Position numbers and translations under genes: made by a program | Assembly (NCBI RefSeq): GCF_018282095.1 | Contig: NZ_CP074126.1 | Span: 3,142,341-3,206,340 of the forward strand | From: Pseudovibrio brasiliensis | GTDB lineage: Bacteria; Pseudomonadota; Alphaproteobacteria; Rhizobiales; Stappiaceae | DNA: 64,000 bases | Direction of reading: 5' to 3' | Shown here: positions 8,914 through 17,824 of the stretch, piece after piece | How the letters are laid out: each line of letters starts with the position of its first letter | Numbering within the stretch: the stretch's first letter is position 1 | The notes under the pieces: generated by a model | The model's input: the letters and a program-made list of their open reading frames with translations, nothing else | Databases searched by the model: none | Told to the model about the DNA's origin: nothing

Positions 8914-9675
8914 TTAGATTTCTTCGCGAGCGAAGCCGTCGTTCTTCCAGTAATAGTATGGAACCGGACCATTCGGGGAAAGTTCAGGGTCTTTCGCCAG
9001 TCGGTTCTCCAAGTCTGTCAGAACAGCCAGAGTGATGCGTGGCAGGTCCAGCTCTTTGCACTGCTCGATTGGCAGCCACTGGAGTTCTTCCAGCTCTTCT
9101 GTCGGACCGATGCCTGTTTCCAGCTTGTGCGCAATCTGGTCTGCCCAGACAGCGAAGAAGCGTGCGTCAAAGCGACGTGTTCTACCCGGAGGGGTGATTG
9201 CACGTGCTACGAAGCGCAGTGGCTCCAAATCTGGCTGGATGCCCAGCTCGTCAAAAGCTTCAAAACCCGGGCCGACAGGTTCGCTGTTGCCCTCGGTTTT
9301 GGTGCCAACAAAAAGGCCTGCTTCCTCATAGGTTTCGCGAATGGCGGCAATTGCCAGTGCGCGCAGGCGGCTTTCCGTTTTGATCTGCTTTTTGTCGTAG
9401 TTCAGTTTGGTGAGTACGTCCGGATGATAGTCGCGAGAATATTTTACGCGGCTGTCTTCGGAATCAACGCGGCCACCTGGGAACACGAACTTACCTGGCA
9501 TGAACTTGTGCGCCATGTGGCGTTTGCCCATGAGCAGGTGCAGGGAACCATCTTCCTTGCGATCCAGAATAAGCAGTGTGGAGGCGTCTTTCGGCCTCAA
9601 TGGTTGAGCGCTCGGATCGTTGTTTTCTTCCGCTCGCTCAACTTTGACTTCTTTCGTCAGGTCTTCCGTGGACAT
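8914..9675 (-). CDS. NUDIX hydrolase
   Basis: A 253-residue NUDIX-fold pyrophosphohydrolase. After an acidic, low-complexity N-terminal tail of ~30 residues, the fold begins at ASTLLILDRK. The NUDIX box is recognisable around GGRVDSED and AIAAIRETYEEAGLFVG, giving the RExxEE metal-binding core; the insertion between the Gly-rich part and RETYEE is longer than usual, as in CoaA-hydrolase-like (NUDT7/19) and related long NUDIX proteins. It would cleave a nucleoside diphosphate linked to another moiety. The start is 3 bases after the DUF983 stop, indicating an operon. Confidence 0.88.
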   Translation of the reverse strand: MSTEDLTKEVKVERAEENNDPSAQPLRPKDASTLLILDRKEDGSLHLLMGKRHMAHKFMPGKFVFPGGRVDSEDSRVKYSRDYHPDVLTKLNYDKKQIKTESRLRALAIAAIRETYEEAGLFVGTKTEGNSEPVGPGFEAFDELGIQPDLEPLRFVARAITPPGRTRRFDARFFAVWADQIAHKLETGIGPTEELEELQWLPIEQCKELDLPRITLAVLTDLENRLAKDPELSPNGPVPYYYWKNDGFAREEI

Positions 9676-9678
9676 TCC

Positions 9679-10095
9679 TTACCTCTGATTGGCGCTTGTT
9701 GAGCCAAAACTAGGTGCTTTGCCTGCAGTTGCAAAGCCATCCATACGTAGTGCCCATTGCAAACCAACCAGAGCGCCCTTGATGGGGCGTAAGAAGGCGA
9801 GAGACATGATGAGGGTTAAAGGTAACCAAACGGCCATGTGAAGCCACATTGGCGGCACGTAGGCCATCTCTACCCACATGGCCAGTGCAACAACGACGTG
9901 GCCAACGATAAAGATCGTGAAGTAGGGTGGGGCATCATCCGCGCGATGATGGTGAAGTTCTTCGCCACAGTTGTCGCAGGACTGCTTAACGCTCAGGTAT
10001 CCGTTGAAGACAGAGCCAACGCCGCAAGAAGGGCATTTGCAGCGCATGCCGCGCAACACCGCTTCTCCGGTATTCCGATCTTGATGGGTATTCAT
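9679..10095 (-). CDS. DUF983 family membrane protein
   Basis: A 138-residue protein with an N-terminal zinc-ribbon-like pattern: RCKCPSCG and then CDNCGEELHHH. Two membrane segments follow, FTIFIVGHVVVALAMW and MAVWLPLTLIMSLAFL, and the family motif DAPPYFTI links them. DUF983 proteins are nearly always encoded beside RNase R or NUDIX in alphaproteobacteria and their role is unknown. It is placed between rnr (upstream) and the NUDIX gene (downstream), all minus strand. Confidence 0.9.
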   Translation of the reverse strand: MNTHQDRNTGEAVLRGMRCKCPSCGVGSVFNGYLSVKQSCDNCGEELHHHRADDAPPYFTIFIVGHVVVALAMWVEMAYVPPMWLHMAVWLPLTLIMSLAFLRPIKGALVGLQWALRMDGFATAGKAPSFGSTSANQR

Positions 10096-10142
10096 TTAAA
10101 CCTGCCTTTCCCGTCCCGTAAATGCAGGGGAGAGCACGTCAG

Positions 10143-12458
10143 TTACGTGCGCTTCCGCTTATTTCCGTTTTTTGACCGGCGTAACCCTTTTGGCTTGCTT
10201 TTGTTTCTTGCTTGCCAACCCTTTTGCTTAGCAACCCGTCCCGCTGCTTCGCTCTTGGTTTTGCCTTTCGACAACATTTCAAACCGCAAAGCCCCCGCAA
10301 ATGGGGCGGCTTCTACCAGTTTGACCTGCACAGCATCACCAAGTTGGTAGGTTTCACCAGTTGCTCTGCCCACAAGGGCATGAGCTGATTCTACATATTC
10401 GTAGTAATCCATACCAATGGTAGATGCAGGAATGAACCCGTCTGCGCCATTTTGTAGCAGCTTGACGAACATGCCTGATTTGGTCACTCCGGCAATTCGC
10501 CCGGAGAATTCCGCACCAATCCGTTCACACAGATAGAGAGCAATCAGGCGGTCGATGGTTTCGCGCTCGGCCAGCATTGCCCGGCGTTCTGCGGCGGAAA
10601 TCTCTGCTGCGATGGCTGGGAGCTTCTCTTCGATGCCGTAGGGCAGGCCGTCATCTCCAAGGCCGAGGGCACGGATGAGAGCGCGGTGCACTATCAAATC
10701 TGCATAACGACGAATAGGAGATGTGAAGTGTGCATAACGTCGAAGGTTCAGACCGAAGTGGCCAATGTTGTCGGCGTTGTACTCTGCCTGTGCCTGTGAG
10801 CGCAGCACGACCTCAGACACCATGGTCGCGCTGGCTGTGTCCTTGAACTTGTCGAGGATGTTGTTGAACACCGATGCGCGCAGGCCACCGATGTGAGGCA
10901 GCTTAACGTCCAGTGTAGAGAGGAAATCCCGCAGGTTCTCCAGCTTTTCCGGTGTTGATGCGTCATGCACGCGGTAGAGCAGAGCAGACTTGCGTTTCTC
11001 CAGCTCTTCAGCGGCAGCCACGTTGGCCTGGATCATGCACTCTTCGATGAGTTTGTGTGCATCCAGACGATCTGGGACGACGATCTGGTCAACGGTGCCG
11101 TCTTCTTTGAGCAGAATGCGGCGTTCCGGGATGTCCAGTTCCAGCGGTTGGCGCTTGTCGCGGCCACGCTTGAGAATCTCGTAGGCGGCCCAGAGCGGTT
11201 GGAGAACTGGCTCCAGAAGTGGTCCGGTGACATCGTCTGTGACACCATCAATTGCCTTTTGAGCCTGCTGATAGGACAGCTTGGCTGCGCTGCGCATGAT
11301 GACACGGTGGAACGAGTGAGAGATCTTCTTACCGTTCTTGTCGAAGACCATCCGTGTCGCCATGGATGGGCGGTCTTCTTTTTCGCGCAGGGAGCACAGG
11401 TTGTTGGAGATGCGCTCTGGCAGCATTGGGATGACGCGGTCCGGGAAATAGACCGAGTTGCCGCGCAGCAGCGCTTCCTTGTCCATCGGAGAGCCCGGTG
11501 TCACGTAAGCTGCCACGTCTGCAATGGCGACGTAGACGATACATCCACCTTCGTTCTCTGGATTATCGTCCAGCTGCGCGTAGACCGCATCGTCGTGGTC
11601 TTTTGCTGTTGCTGGGTCGATGGTGATCAGAGGGATTGCGCGCCAGTCTTCACGGCCTTTGCTGCCGACAGGCTTGATGTTCTCAGATTCAGCAATCACT
11701 GCTCCCGGGAACTCATTGCGGATTCCCTGAGTATGCAATGCGATTTCAGAGACGGCCATTTCCGAGGTCGTGGATCCAAACCGTTTGACAATGCGGCCAC
11801 GAGGAGTGCCGTATCTGCCAACTTTGTGGACCTCGATTTTTACAAGGTCTCCGTCCTCAGAGTCCATGAGCTCGCGTGGGTCCACGTCGACAGCGCGTTG
11901 TTTGCGGTCAACTGGTTCCAACATTGCGGCTTTGGTGGCTTTGTTGATGCGCAGGATGCCGAGGATATCGGTGTCGTGGTTTTCCAGACGCTTCATAACG
12001 CGCACGACGTGCTGTGCTTCTGGGGAACCGTCCATGTCCTCCATCAGCTTCACGAGCGCGCGGTCGCCAGTGCCAGGGACCGGATTGAACTTGTTTTTGT
12101 TTTTTTGCGACAAAACGAGGACGTTCGGCGGCTCACCATGTTCTTCATCCCAGTTCATTGGGATGCCGAGGAGTTCGCCGTCGCCGGTTCTGCCTGTGAT
12201 TTTTACTACAAAGACAGGAGGAAGATCGCCCGGACGCAACATGCGTTTGCGGCGTTTTTCGATGTGACCACTTTCGGCCAGATCTTTCAGCATTCGTTTG
12301 AGGGGGATGCGCGCTGCGCCAACGATGCCAAAATGGCGGGCGATTTCGCGTTTGCCAGCTTTGCCGGGATTGTCGGCAATAAACTTCAGAATGTCTTCGC
12401 GGGATGGCATCTCTGCCGGTCCCTTGTGTCTTTTTTCAGCGGCCTTTTTTCGGCTCAA
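10143..12458 (-). CDS. rnr: ribonuclease R
   Basis: A 771-residue processive 3'-5' exoribonuclease that degrades structured RNA and participates in rRNA and mRNA turnover. The order is an N-terminal winged-helix region (MPSREDILKFIADNPG), cold-shock domains, and the RNB catalytic domain beginning around residue 270 with LITIDPATAKDHDDAVYA, whose Asp cluster binds the two metals. A C-terminal S1 domain (RIAGVTKSGMFVKL) and a Lys/Arg-rich tail follow. The reading frame starts at TTG 12458 with GGATGAG upstream; ATG 12410 is a possible alternative. A terminator separates it from topA. Confidence 0.95.
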   Translation of the reverse strand: MSRKKAAEKRHKGPAEMPSREDILKFIADNPGKAGKREIARHFGIVGAARIPLKRMLKDLAESGHIEKRRKRMLRPGDLPPVFVVKITGRTGDGELLGIPMNWDEEHGEPPNVLVLSQKNKNKFNPVPGTGDRALVKLMEDMDGSPEAQHVVRVMKRLENHDTDILGILRINKATKAAMLEPVDRKQRAVDVDPRELMDSEDGDLVKIEVHKVGRYGTPRGRIVKRFGSTTSEMAVSEIALHTQGIRNEFPGAVIAESENIKPVGSKGREDWRAIPLITIDPATAKDHDDAVYAQLDDNPENEGGCIVYVAIADVAAYVTPGSPMDKEALLRGNSVYFPDRVIPMLPERISNNLCSLREKEDRPSMATRMVFDKNGKKISHSFHRVIMRSAAKLSYQQAQKAIDGVTDDVTGPLLEPVLQPLWAAYEILKRGRDKRQPLELDIPERRILLKEDGTVDQIVVPDRLDAHKLIEECMIQANVAAAEELEKRKSALLYRVHDASTPEKLENLRDFLSTLDVKLPHIGGLRASVFNNILDKFKDTASATMVSEVVLRSQAQAEYNADNIGHFGLNLRRYAHFTSPIRRYADLIVHRALIRALGLGDDGLPYGIEEKLPAIAAEISAAERRAMLAERETIDRLIALYLCERIGAEFSGRIAGVTKSGMFVKLLQNGADGFIPASTIGMDYYEYVESAHALVGRATGETYQLGDAVQVKLVEAAPFAGALRFEMLSKGKTKSEAAGRVAKQKGWQARNKSKPKGLRRSKNGNKRKRT

Positions 12459-12490
12459 TGTATCTCATCCAGTGCAGCTTATGCGCTGCG

Positions 12491-12519
12491 AAAAGGGGCT
12501 CCCGATGATCGGAAGCCCT
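12491..12519 (-). terminator. intrinsic terminator of topA
   Basis: On the minus strand GGGCTTCCGAT and ATCGGGAGCCCC form a long hairpin followed by TTTT. It sits between the topA stop and the rnr start, so the two genes are probably separate transcription units. Confidence 0.75.
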
Positions 12520-12553
12520 CGTGTTTCGTTATCCGGAGAGTAACGGGGGGATC

Positions 12554-15349
12554 TTAACCCTTCTTCGCGTTGATCAGCTCAATTGCCTGTTCGCGGGTTA
12601 CCGTCTCCGGGTCTGTTCCTTTTGGCAGGGAGACGAACTCCTTGCCCCATTTGATCCGGACACCGAGGCGGCCACTGTCACGCAGCTCCATCGCTCCACC
12701 ATCCGGATGGTCGCCAAATTCTTTCAGTGCCCCTTTAGGCGCTGCTTTCTTGGCGGTTGTTTTCTTTGCAGCTGCCTTTTTGGCTGGTGCTTTTTTCTTT
12801 CCTTTGGTTGCTGCTTTCGCGTTCACAAGCTCAATGGCCTGTTCCAGCGTGACAGCTTCCGGTGCAACGTCCTTTGGCAGGGTTGCGTTGATCTTTTCCC
12901 ACTTTACGTATGGGCCGTAACGACCGCTGTATACGTTGATGGCGCCGCCATCCGGGTGGTTACCCAGCTCTTTGAGTGGTTTTGCAGCAGCTCCGCGGCC
13001 TCCACCCTTTGCACGCTTTTCAGCAAGCAGGGTCACGGCGCGGTTGATGCCGACAGAGAAGACTTCGTCCGGGCTGTCCAGATTGGCATATGTACCATCG
13101 TGAAGGACGAACGGACCAAAGCGGCCCAGACCAGCGGAAATGGTCTTGCCATCTTCCGGGTGCGTGCCGACTTCGCGTGGCAGGGAAAGAAGCTGAAGAG
13201 CTTTTTCCAGATCTAGATCGGCAACGCTCCAGCCGCGCGGCAGGGAAGAGCGTTTTGGTTTTGCTTCTTCGCCCAACTGTACATATGGACCAAAACGGCC
13301 GGTACGCAAGGAAACTTCCAACCCTGTTTCCGGATCGATGCCCAGAATCTGCGGCCCATCTGCTGCTGCACCTGCATCAGAATCTCCACCAGAGGTGAGC
13401 TGACGGGTGTAATCGCAGTGTGGTGGGTTCTCGTTTGGCTCTTTGCCGTCTTTTTTGTCTTTGTTATAGTTGGAGCAGCCAACAAACGCGCCAAAGCGAG
13501 AGACTTTCAAAGACAGGCGACCGGTGTCACACTTGGGACACTTGCGTGGGTCGGAGCCATCTTCCTTATCCGGGAAGACGTGTGCTTTGAGGGTTTCGTT
13601 CAGAGCATCCAGCACTTCGGTGTTGGAGCGCTTGATCACCTCATCACAAATTTCGTGGAACGGGTTCCAGAAGTCACGCAAAACGGCTTTCCACTCCAGA
13701 TCACCGGCAGAAATCTTGTCGAGCTGGTCTTCAAGGCTCGCTGTGAAGTCGTACTCCACGTAACGGTTGAAGAAATCCTCAAGGAATGCGGTTACCAGAC
13801 GGCCTTTGTCCTGTGGGATCAGGCGCTTTTTGTCCAGTTCCACATAGCCACGATCACGCAGGGTCTGCAGTGTTGCAGCATAGGTAGATGGGCGGCCAAT
13901 GCCGAGCTCTTCCATCTTCTTCACCAATGTTGCTTCGGTGAAGCGTGGTGGAGGTTCCGTGAAGTGCTGGTTGGCTTCAATGCCTTTGCGACCAAGGCTG
14001 TCGCCTCGTGTCATTGGTGGCAGGCGCTTGCTTTCCTCGTCTTCCTCATCATCCTTACCTTCTTGATAAAGGGTGAGGAAGCCGTCGAAGCGAACAACAG
14101 AGCCAGATGCGCGTAGGGCAGCTTTCTTGGCGCCGTTTACAGCATCAATGTCTACGGTGGTGCGTTCCAGAACAGCAGATTCCATCTGGGAGGCGATGGT
14201 ACGCTTCCAGATCAGCTCGTAAAGACGTGCGCCGTCTTCGTCGAGGAACTTTGCCATGTCACGTGGGTGACGGGTCAGATCAGTTGGGCGGATCGCTTCG
14301 TGCGCTTCTTGAGCGTTTTTTGCTTTGGAAGAGTACATGCGCGGCTTTTCAGGCACATACTCATCGCCGTAGCGTGATGCGATAACACCACGAGCGCTCG
14401 TAATAGCTTCAGGAGCGATCTGTACACCATCGGTACGCATATAGGTGATCAAGCCGGTTGTTTCACCGCCAATGTTGGCGCCTTCATAAAGCTTCTGCGC
14501 AACCTGCATGGTGCGTGCTGCTGCAAAGCCGAGCTTACGGGAAGCTTCCTGCTGAAGGGTGGAGGTGGTGAACGGCGCGTATGGATTGCGGCGCTGTGGC
14601 TTGCTCTCAACGTTAGAAACCTGGAAGCTTGCTCCATCAAGCATCTGCTTGATTGCTGTTGCTTCCTGCTCGTTCTTGATGTCGAGACGTGTGATCTTTT
14701 GGCCATCAAATCCAGTGAGGCGTGCCTGAACCGGTGCGTTTCTCGGTGTGTTCAGGTTTGCCAGAATGGACCAGTATTCCTGTGAAAGGAATGTCTCGAT
14801 CTCGTTTTCACGCTGACACACAAGGCGCAGTGCAACAGATTGCACACGACCTGCGGAGCGAGCGCCCGGCAGCTTGCGCCACAAGACAGGTGAGAGAGTA
14901 AAGCCCACAAGGTAGTCAAGTGCGCGACGTGCCAGATAAGCATCGACAAGTGGCTCATCCAGCTCGCGCGGATTTTTCATCGCCTCCAGAATGGAGCTTT
15001 TGGTGATCGCATTGAAAACTACGCGCTCGACCTTTTTATCCTTCAGGACGCGTTTCTTCTTCAGTACTTCCAAGACGTGCCAGGAAATGGCCTCCCCTTC
15101 GCGGTCGGGGTCAGTTGCGAGAATAAGGCGGTCAGCCTCCTTCACCGCGCTGGCGATATCCGACAGGCGCTTTTGAGATTTGGAATCTACAGACCAGGAC
15201 ATGGCAAAGTCGTCGTCGGGCAGCACGGAGCCGTCCTTCGGAGGCAGGTCGCGCACATGGCCGTAGGACGCCAGAACTGTATAGTCCTTGCCCAGATATT
15301 TGTTGATGGTCTTGGCTTTCGCCGGTGATTCCACAATGACTACGTTCAT
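12554..15349 (-). CDS. topA: DNA topoisomerase I
   Basis: A type IA topoisomerase of about 931 residues that relaxes negative supercoils. The Toprim domain begins at the N terminus with VVIVESPAKAKTI and contains ATDPDREGEAI. The catalytic Tyr is in TGLITYMRTDG. Only one clear Cys4-type zinc finger follows (CPKCDTGRLSLKV, then FVGCSNY and HCDY), after which come three or four repeats of the PDGG-RYGPYVKW type and a Lys/Ala-rich linker, the alphaproteobacterial C-terminal arrangement. ATG 15349 is preferred because AGGA lies six bases upstream; the frame stays open to 15451. Confidence 0.96.
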   Translation of the reverse strand: MNVVIVESPAKAKTINKYLGKDYTVLASYGHVRDLPPKDGSVLPDDDFAMSWSVDSKSQKRLSDIASAVKEADRLILATDPDREGEAISWHVLEVLKKKRVLKDKKVERVVFNAITKSSILEAMKNPRELDEPLVDAYLARRALDYLVGFTLSPVLWRKLPGARSAGRVQSVALRLVCQRENEIETFLSQEYWSILANLNTPRNAPVQARLTGFDGQKITRLDIKNEQEATAIKQMLDGASFQVSNVESKPQRRNPYAPFTTSTLQQEASRKLGFAAARTMQVAQKLYEGANIGGETTGLITYMRTDGVQIAPEAITSARGVIASRYGDEYVPEKPRMYSSKAKNAQEAHEAIRPTDLTRHPRDMAKFLDEDGARLYELIWKRTIASQMESAVLERTTVDIDAVNGAKKAALRASGSVVRFDGFLTLYQEGKDDEEDEESKRLPPMTRGDSLGRKGIEANQHFTEPPPRFTEATLVKKMEELGIGRPSTYAATLQTLRDRGYVELDKKRLIPQDKGRLVTAFLEDFFNRYVEYDFTASLEDQLDKISAGDLEWKAVLRDFWNPFHEICDEVIKRSNTEVLDALNETLKAHVFPDKEDGSDPRKCPKCDTGRLSLKVSRFGAFVGCSNYNKDKKDGKEPNENPPHCDYTRQLTSGGDSDAGAAADGPQILGIDPETGLEVSLRTGRFGPYVQLGEEAKPKRSSLPRGWSVADLDLEKALQLLSLPREVGTHPEDGKTISAGLGRFGPFVLHDGTYANLDSPDEVFSVGINRAVTLLAEKRAKGGGRGAAAKPLKELGNHPDGGAINVYSGRYGPYVKWEKINATLPKDVAPEAVTLEQAIELVNAKAATKGKKKAPAKKAAAKKTTAKKAAPKGALKEFGDHPDGGAMELRDSGRLGVRIKWGKEFVSLPKGTDPETVTREQAIELINAKKG

Positions 15350-15641
15350 TGATTTCCTGGCTTTCGCGTAAATCTCGTCTTGGAATTGATAAATCAAAAA
15401 CCGTTTTATGAGTCGAACCGACACAATCTCGGATGACTTCGCGGCTGTCAAATGGCCTTTTCAGATCAATTGGTCAAGAGCGGAAAAGCCACTCCCTTAA
15501 TTTTCCTTGGGTCATATTTTGGTTGTGCTTGATAAAATATACAACCTAAGGTAATTGCATTAATTGCTATAACCCTCAGATTGCAAAGCGCTTTTTGCCA
15601 TGTGAGGCTTGTGTCATGGTTGCATAAGAAGGTTAAAAAGC

Positions 15642-15872
15642 TTGCGTAAATACCCGTTGCCGAAAAATGACAGAACAATCGAAACTCACGATGTAGCCGA
15701 GTACTGCGCCAAAATGTGTCGTGAATTGAGTGACATGGCGCGATCGCAGAGGCTGGATCTGCTTGGGTACTTATTGCTATTGGCGCAGAAGGAAGCTGAA
15801 GCAAGATCTGGTAAAGTTTTGGACGGTGAAGAGCCTGCTGAACTGTCAGATACAGCTTTGGAAACAGAGTGA
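15642..15872 (+). CDS. conserved small hypothetical protein
   Basis: A 76-residue soluble protein with a helical core, including HDVAEYCAKMCRELSDMAR followed by LGYLLLLAQKEAEA. Similar short proteins are common in Rhodobacterales and Hyphomicrobiales, with no known function; the amphipathic Leu pattern suggests it binds another protein. TTG 15642 is the likeliest start, with AGAAGG nine bases upstream; another TTG lies at 15609. It converges on dprA with 12 bases between the stops. Confidence 0.65.
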   Translation: MRKYPLPKNDRTIETHDVAEYCAKMCRELSDMARSQRLDLLGYLLLLAQKEAEARSGKVLDGEEPAELSDTALETE

Positions 15873-15884
15873 TCAGCCACATTA

Positions 15885-17078
15885 TTATGTTGTGCCTGTG
15901 TGGATCATGGAAAGTTTGTTGGGTTTGTGCCGTTCCAGCCGTCCGGCCAGTTCTATTTCCAGCAGGATAAGCTGAAGCGTTTGTAAGGAAACGCCCGTGA
16001 AGCGCAGCAATTCGTCCTGGTCGATGGGCGTTTCGCTTAAGGCATCGATGACTGCTTGCCTGTCTTGTTGATTGGCGTTGAGTGGTGGAGACGGGCTGTT
16101 GGTGTCTTGGCAGTCCAGCTTGGGCCAGTTGATTGTGGGCTCCTCAATACCCTGATGTAAGGGCAGAGACATTGAGATTTTTGGCTCCATGATATCCAGC
16201 ACATCATCGACAGACTGAACAAGAGCAGCGCCTTGCTGGATCAATTTGTTGGCGCCTACAGAGCGCGGATCCAATGGTGAGCCGGGGACAGCGAGGATCT
16301 CGCGGTTTTGCTCCAATGCGTATCGCGCGGTGTGCAGAGAACCAGATTTTTCGGCGGCTTCAATTAAGATGACACCCAATGACATTCCTGAGATTAGGCG
16401 ATTGCGCCGGGGGAAATCTCGTGCACGTGGCTGCCAGCTGATAGGCATTTCAGAGATGGCAGCGCCATTGGCGGCAACCATTCCTGTAAAAAGTTCCAAA
16501 TTTTCTTTGGGATAGACCGTGTCGATACCTCCGGCAAAGGCTGCGATGGTGCCGGATGACAGAGCGGCGTGATGTGCGGCGCTGTCTATTCCACGGGCGA
16601 GGCCGGAGATGATAGTGAAGCCTTGTGCTGACAGCTCGCCTGCCAGCTGTGTTGCAAACTTGGCTCCTGCGGCGGAGCAGTTGCGAGCGCCGATGATGGC
16701 CAGTGTTTTCTGCGTTCCGGTGAGTTCCTGTTGGAGTGGGTCTCTGGCCCGAACAGCCAACAAAGGCGGCGGCGCGTCTATATGTCTGAGGAGAGGCGGA
16801 TAAGCAGGTTCACCCAAAGCGATGAGGCGGGCGCCTATCTTATAAAGCGCAGCCAGTTCTGCTTCGGCTTTGTCTTTTGAAAAAAGGCGATAAGATTTCT
16901 TACCGCCTCTTCTTGAGAGTTCTGGCAGGGCATCGAGTGCTGCCTGTGCTGAACCGAAATGATTGAAAAGCTCACGAAATGTTCTTGGACCAACATTTTC
17001 AGAGCGTATGAGACGAAGCCACGCAAGCCGTTGGGTATCACTTAGGTGTGGTGCCCGGCTTTTGGTGGCTGTCTCCAT
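15885..17078 (-). CDS. dprA: DNA-processing protein DprA
   Basis: A 397-residue DprA/Smf protein that loads RecA on incoming single-stranded DNA during transformation. An N-terminal SAM-like domain (LAWLRLIRSENVGPRTF) precedes the Rossmann domain, which has the conserved SGLARGIDSAAHH, then GGIDTVYPKEN and FPRRNRLISGMS. A C-terminal winged-helix (DPRSVGANKL, then LSETPIDQDELL) completes the long alphaproteobacterial form. Start ATG 17078 follows the plsY stop by five bases, so the two form an operon. Confidence 0.95.
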   Translation of the reverse strand: METATKSRAPHLSDTQRLAWLRLIRSENVGPRTFRELFNHFGSAQAALDALPELSRRGGKKSYRLFSKDKAEAELAALYKIGARLIALGEPAYPPLLRHIDAPPPLLAVRARDPLQQELTGTQKTLAIIGARNCSAAGAKFATQLAGELSAQGFTIISGLARGIDSAAHHAALSSGTIAAFAGGIDTVYPKENLELFTGMVAANGAAISEMPISWQPRARDFPRRNRLISGMSLGVILIEAAEKSGSLHTARYALEQNREILAVPGSPLDPRSVGANKLIQQGAALVQSVDDVLDIMEPKISMSLPLHQGIEEPTINWPKLDCQDTNSPSPPLNANQQDRQAVIDALSETPIDQDELLRFTGVSLQTLQLILLEIELAGRLERHKPNKLSMIHTGTT

Positions 17079-17083
17079 TCAAC

Positions 17084-17701
17084 TCATCCCTTGGAACCGA
17101 TCTTGCTTTCCTTGCCTTTCAGCAGGCGGGCAATGTTCTCGTGATGTTTTGCCCATAGCAATATGCTGAGTATTCCCATCATTTGCGCAATTTGCCATTG
17201 ATCGAAAGCCAGCAGAATAAAGGGAGTGACAAGGCTTGCAACTAGTGCTGACAGGGATGAGAACTTGGTGATGTAGGCGGTGGCGATCCAAATGGCGATG
17301 AAGATGACGCCAACCGGCCAGAAGATGCCAAGCAGAATGCCGATATACGTTGCAACGCCTTTGCCGCCTTTGAACTTCAGCCAGACTGGGAAGAGGTGGC
17401 CGAGAAATGCGCCGAGACCTGCGATCAGGGCTGCATCATTGCCCATGTAAAGGCTGATGAGAATAACGGCGACCGTGCCTTTGAGGGCGTCGCAAAGCAG
17501 GGTGAGGGCTGCCAGTTTTTTGCTGCCGGTGCGCAGCACGTTGGTGGTGCCGATGTTGCCGGAGCCGATGTTCCGGATGTCGCCGTGACCTGCCATTTTT
17601 GTAAAGAGCAGGCCAAATGGAATGGAGCCTAGTAAATAGCCAAAGGCCAATGCAGCCAGATAGTAGGGTAAATCAAGGGACCAGCTGATTGGATCAGGCA
17701 C
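17084..17701 (-). CDS. plsY: glycerol-3-phosphate acyltransferase PlsY
   Basis: A 205-residue inner-membrane enzyme that transfers acyl from acyl-phosphate to glycerol-3-phosphate, the first step of phospholipid synthesis. It has about five membrane segments and the three family motifs: [20 protein letters not shown], and [12 protein letters not shown]. Start GTG 17701 has GGAG seven bases upstream. It is the first gene of a plsY-dprA unit and a perfect inverted repeat separates it from pyrC'. Confidence 0.96.
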   Translation of the reverse strand: MPDPISWSLDLPYYLAALAFGYLLGSIPFGLLFTKMAGHGDIRNIGSGNIGTTNVLRTGSKKLAALTLLCDALKGTVAVILISLYMGNDAALIAGLGAFLGHLFPVWLKFKGGKGVATYIGILLGIFWPVGVIFIAIWIATAYITKFSSLSALVASLVTPFILLAFDQWQIAQMMGILSILLWAKHHENIARLLKGKESKIGSKG

Positions 17702-17722
17702 GGGTGTTCTCCAGTTGTTGCA

Positions 17723-17766
17723 TTAAAGCAGTGTGCCTTGCCGCCTGGCTGAGCACACTGCTTTAA
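17723..17766 (-). terminator. perfect 14-bp inverted repeat downstream of the pyrB-pyrC' operon
   Basis: TTAAAGCAGTGTGC (17723-17736) pairs perfectly with GCACACTGCTTTAA (17753-17766) around a 16-base loop. It lies 59 bases after the pyrC' stop and just upstream of plsY. The T tract after the stem is short, so it may be a terminator or an mRNA-stabilising stem. Confidence 0.55.
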
Positions 17767-17824
17767 ACTTTCTTGCGTAACGCGGGATCTGTTCTGAGCC
17801 TTTAAGGCTGTTCAGAAGAGCGCG

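Noticed and set aside
10965-12557. A long + strand frame of 530 codons opposite rnr
   Set aside because: It is antisense to a complete, conserved RNase R and contains no domain. It is open by codon bias alone.
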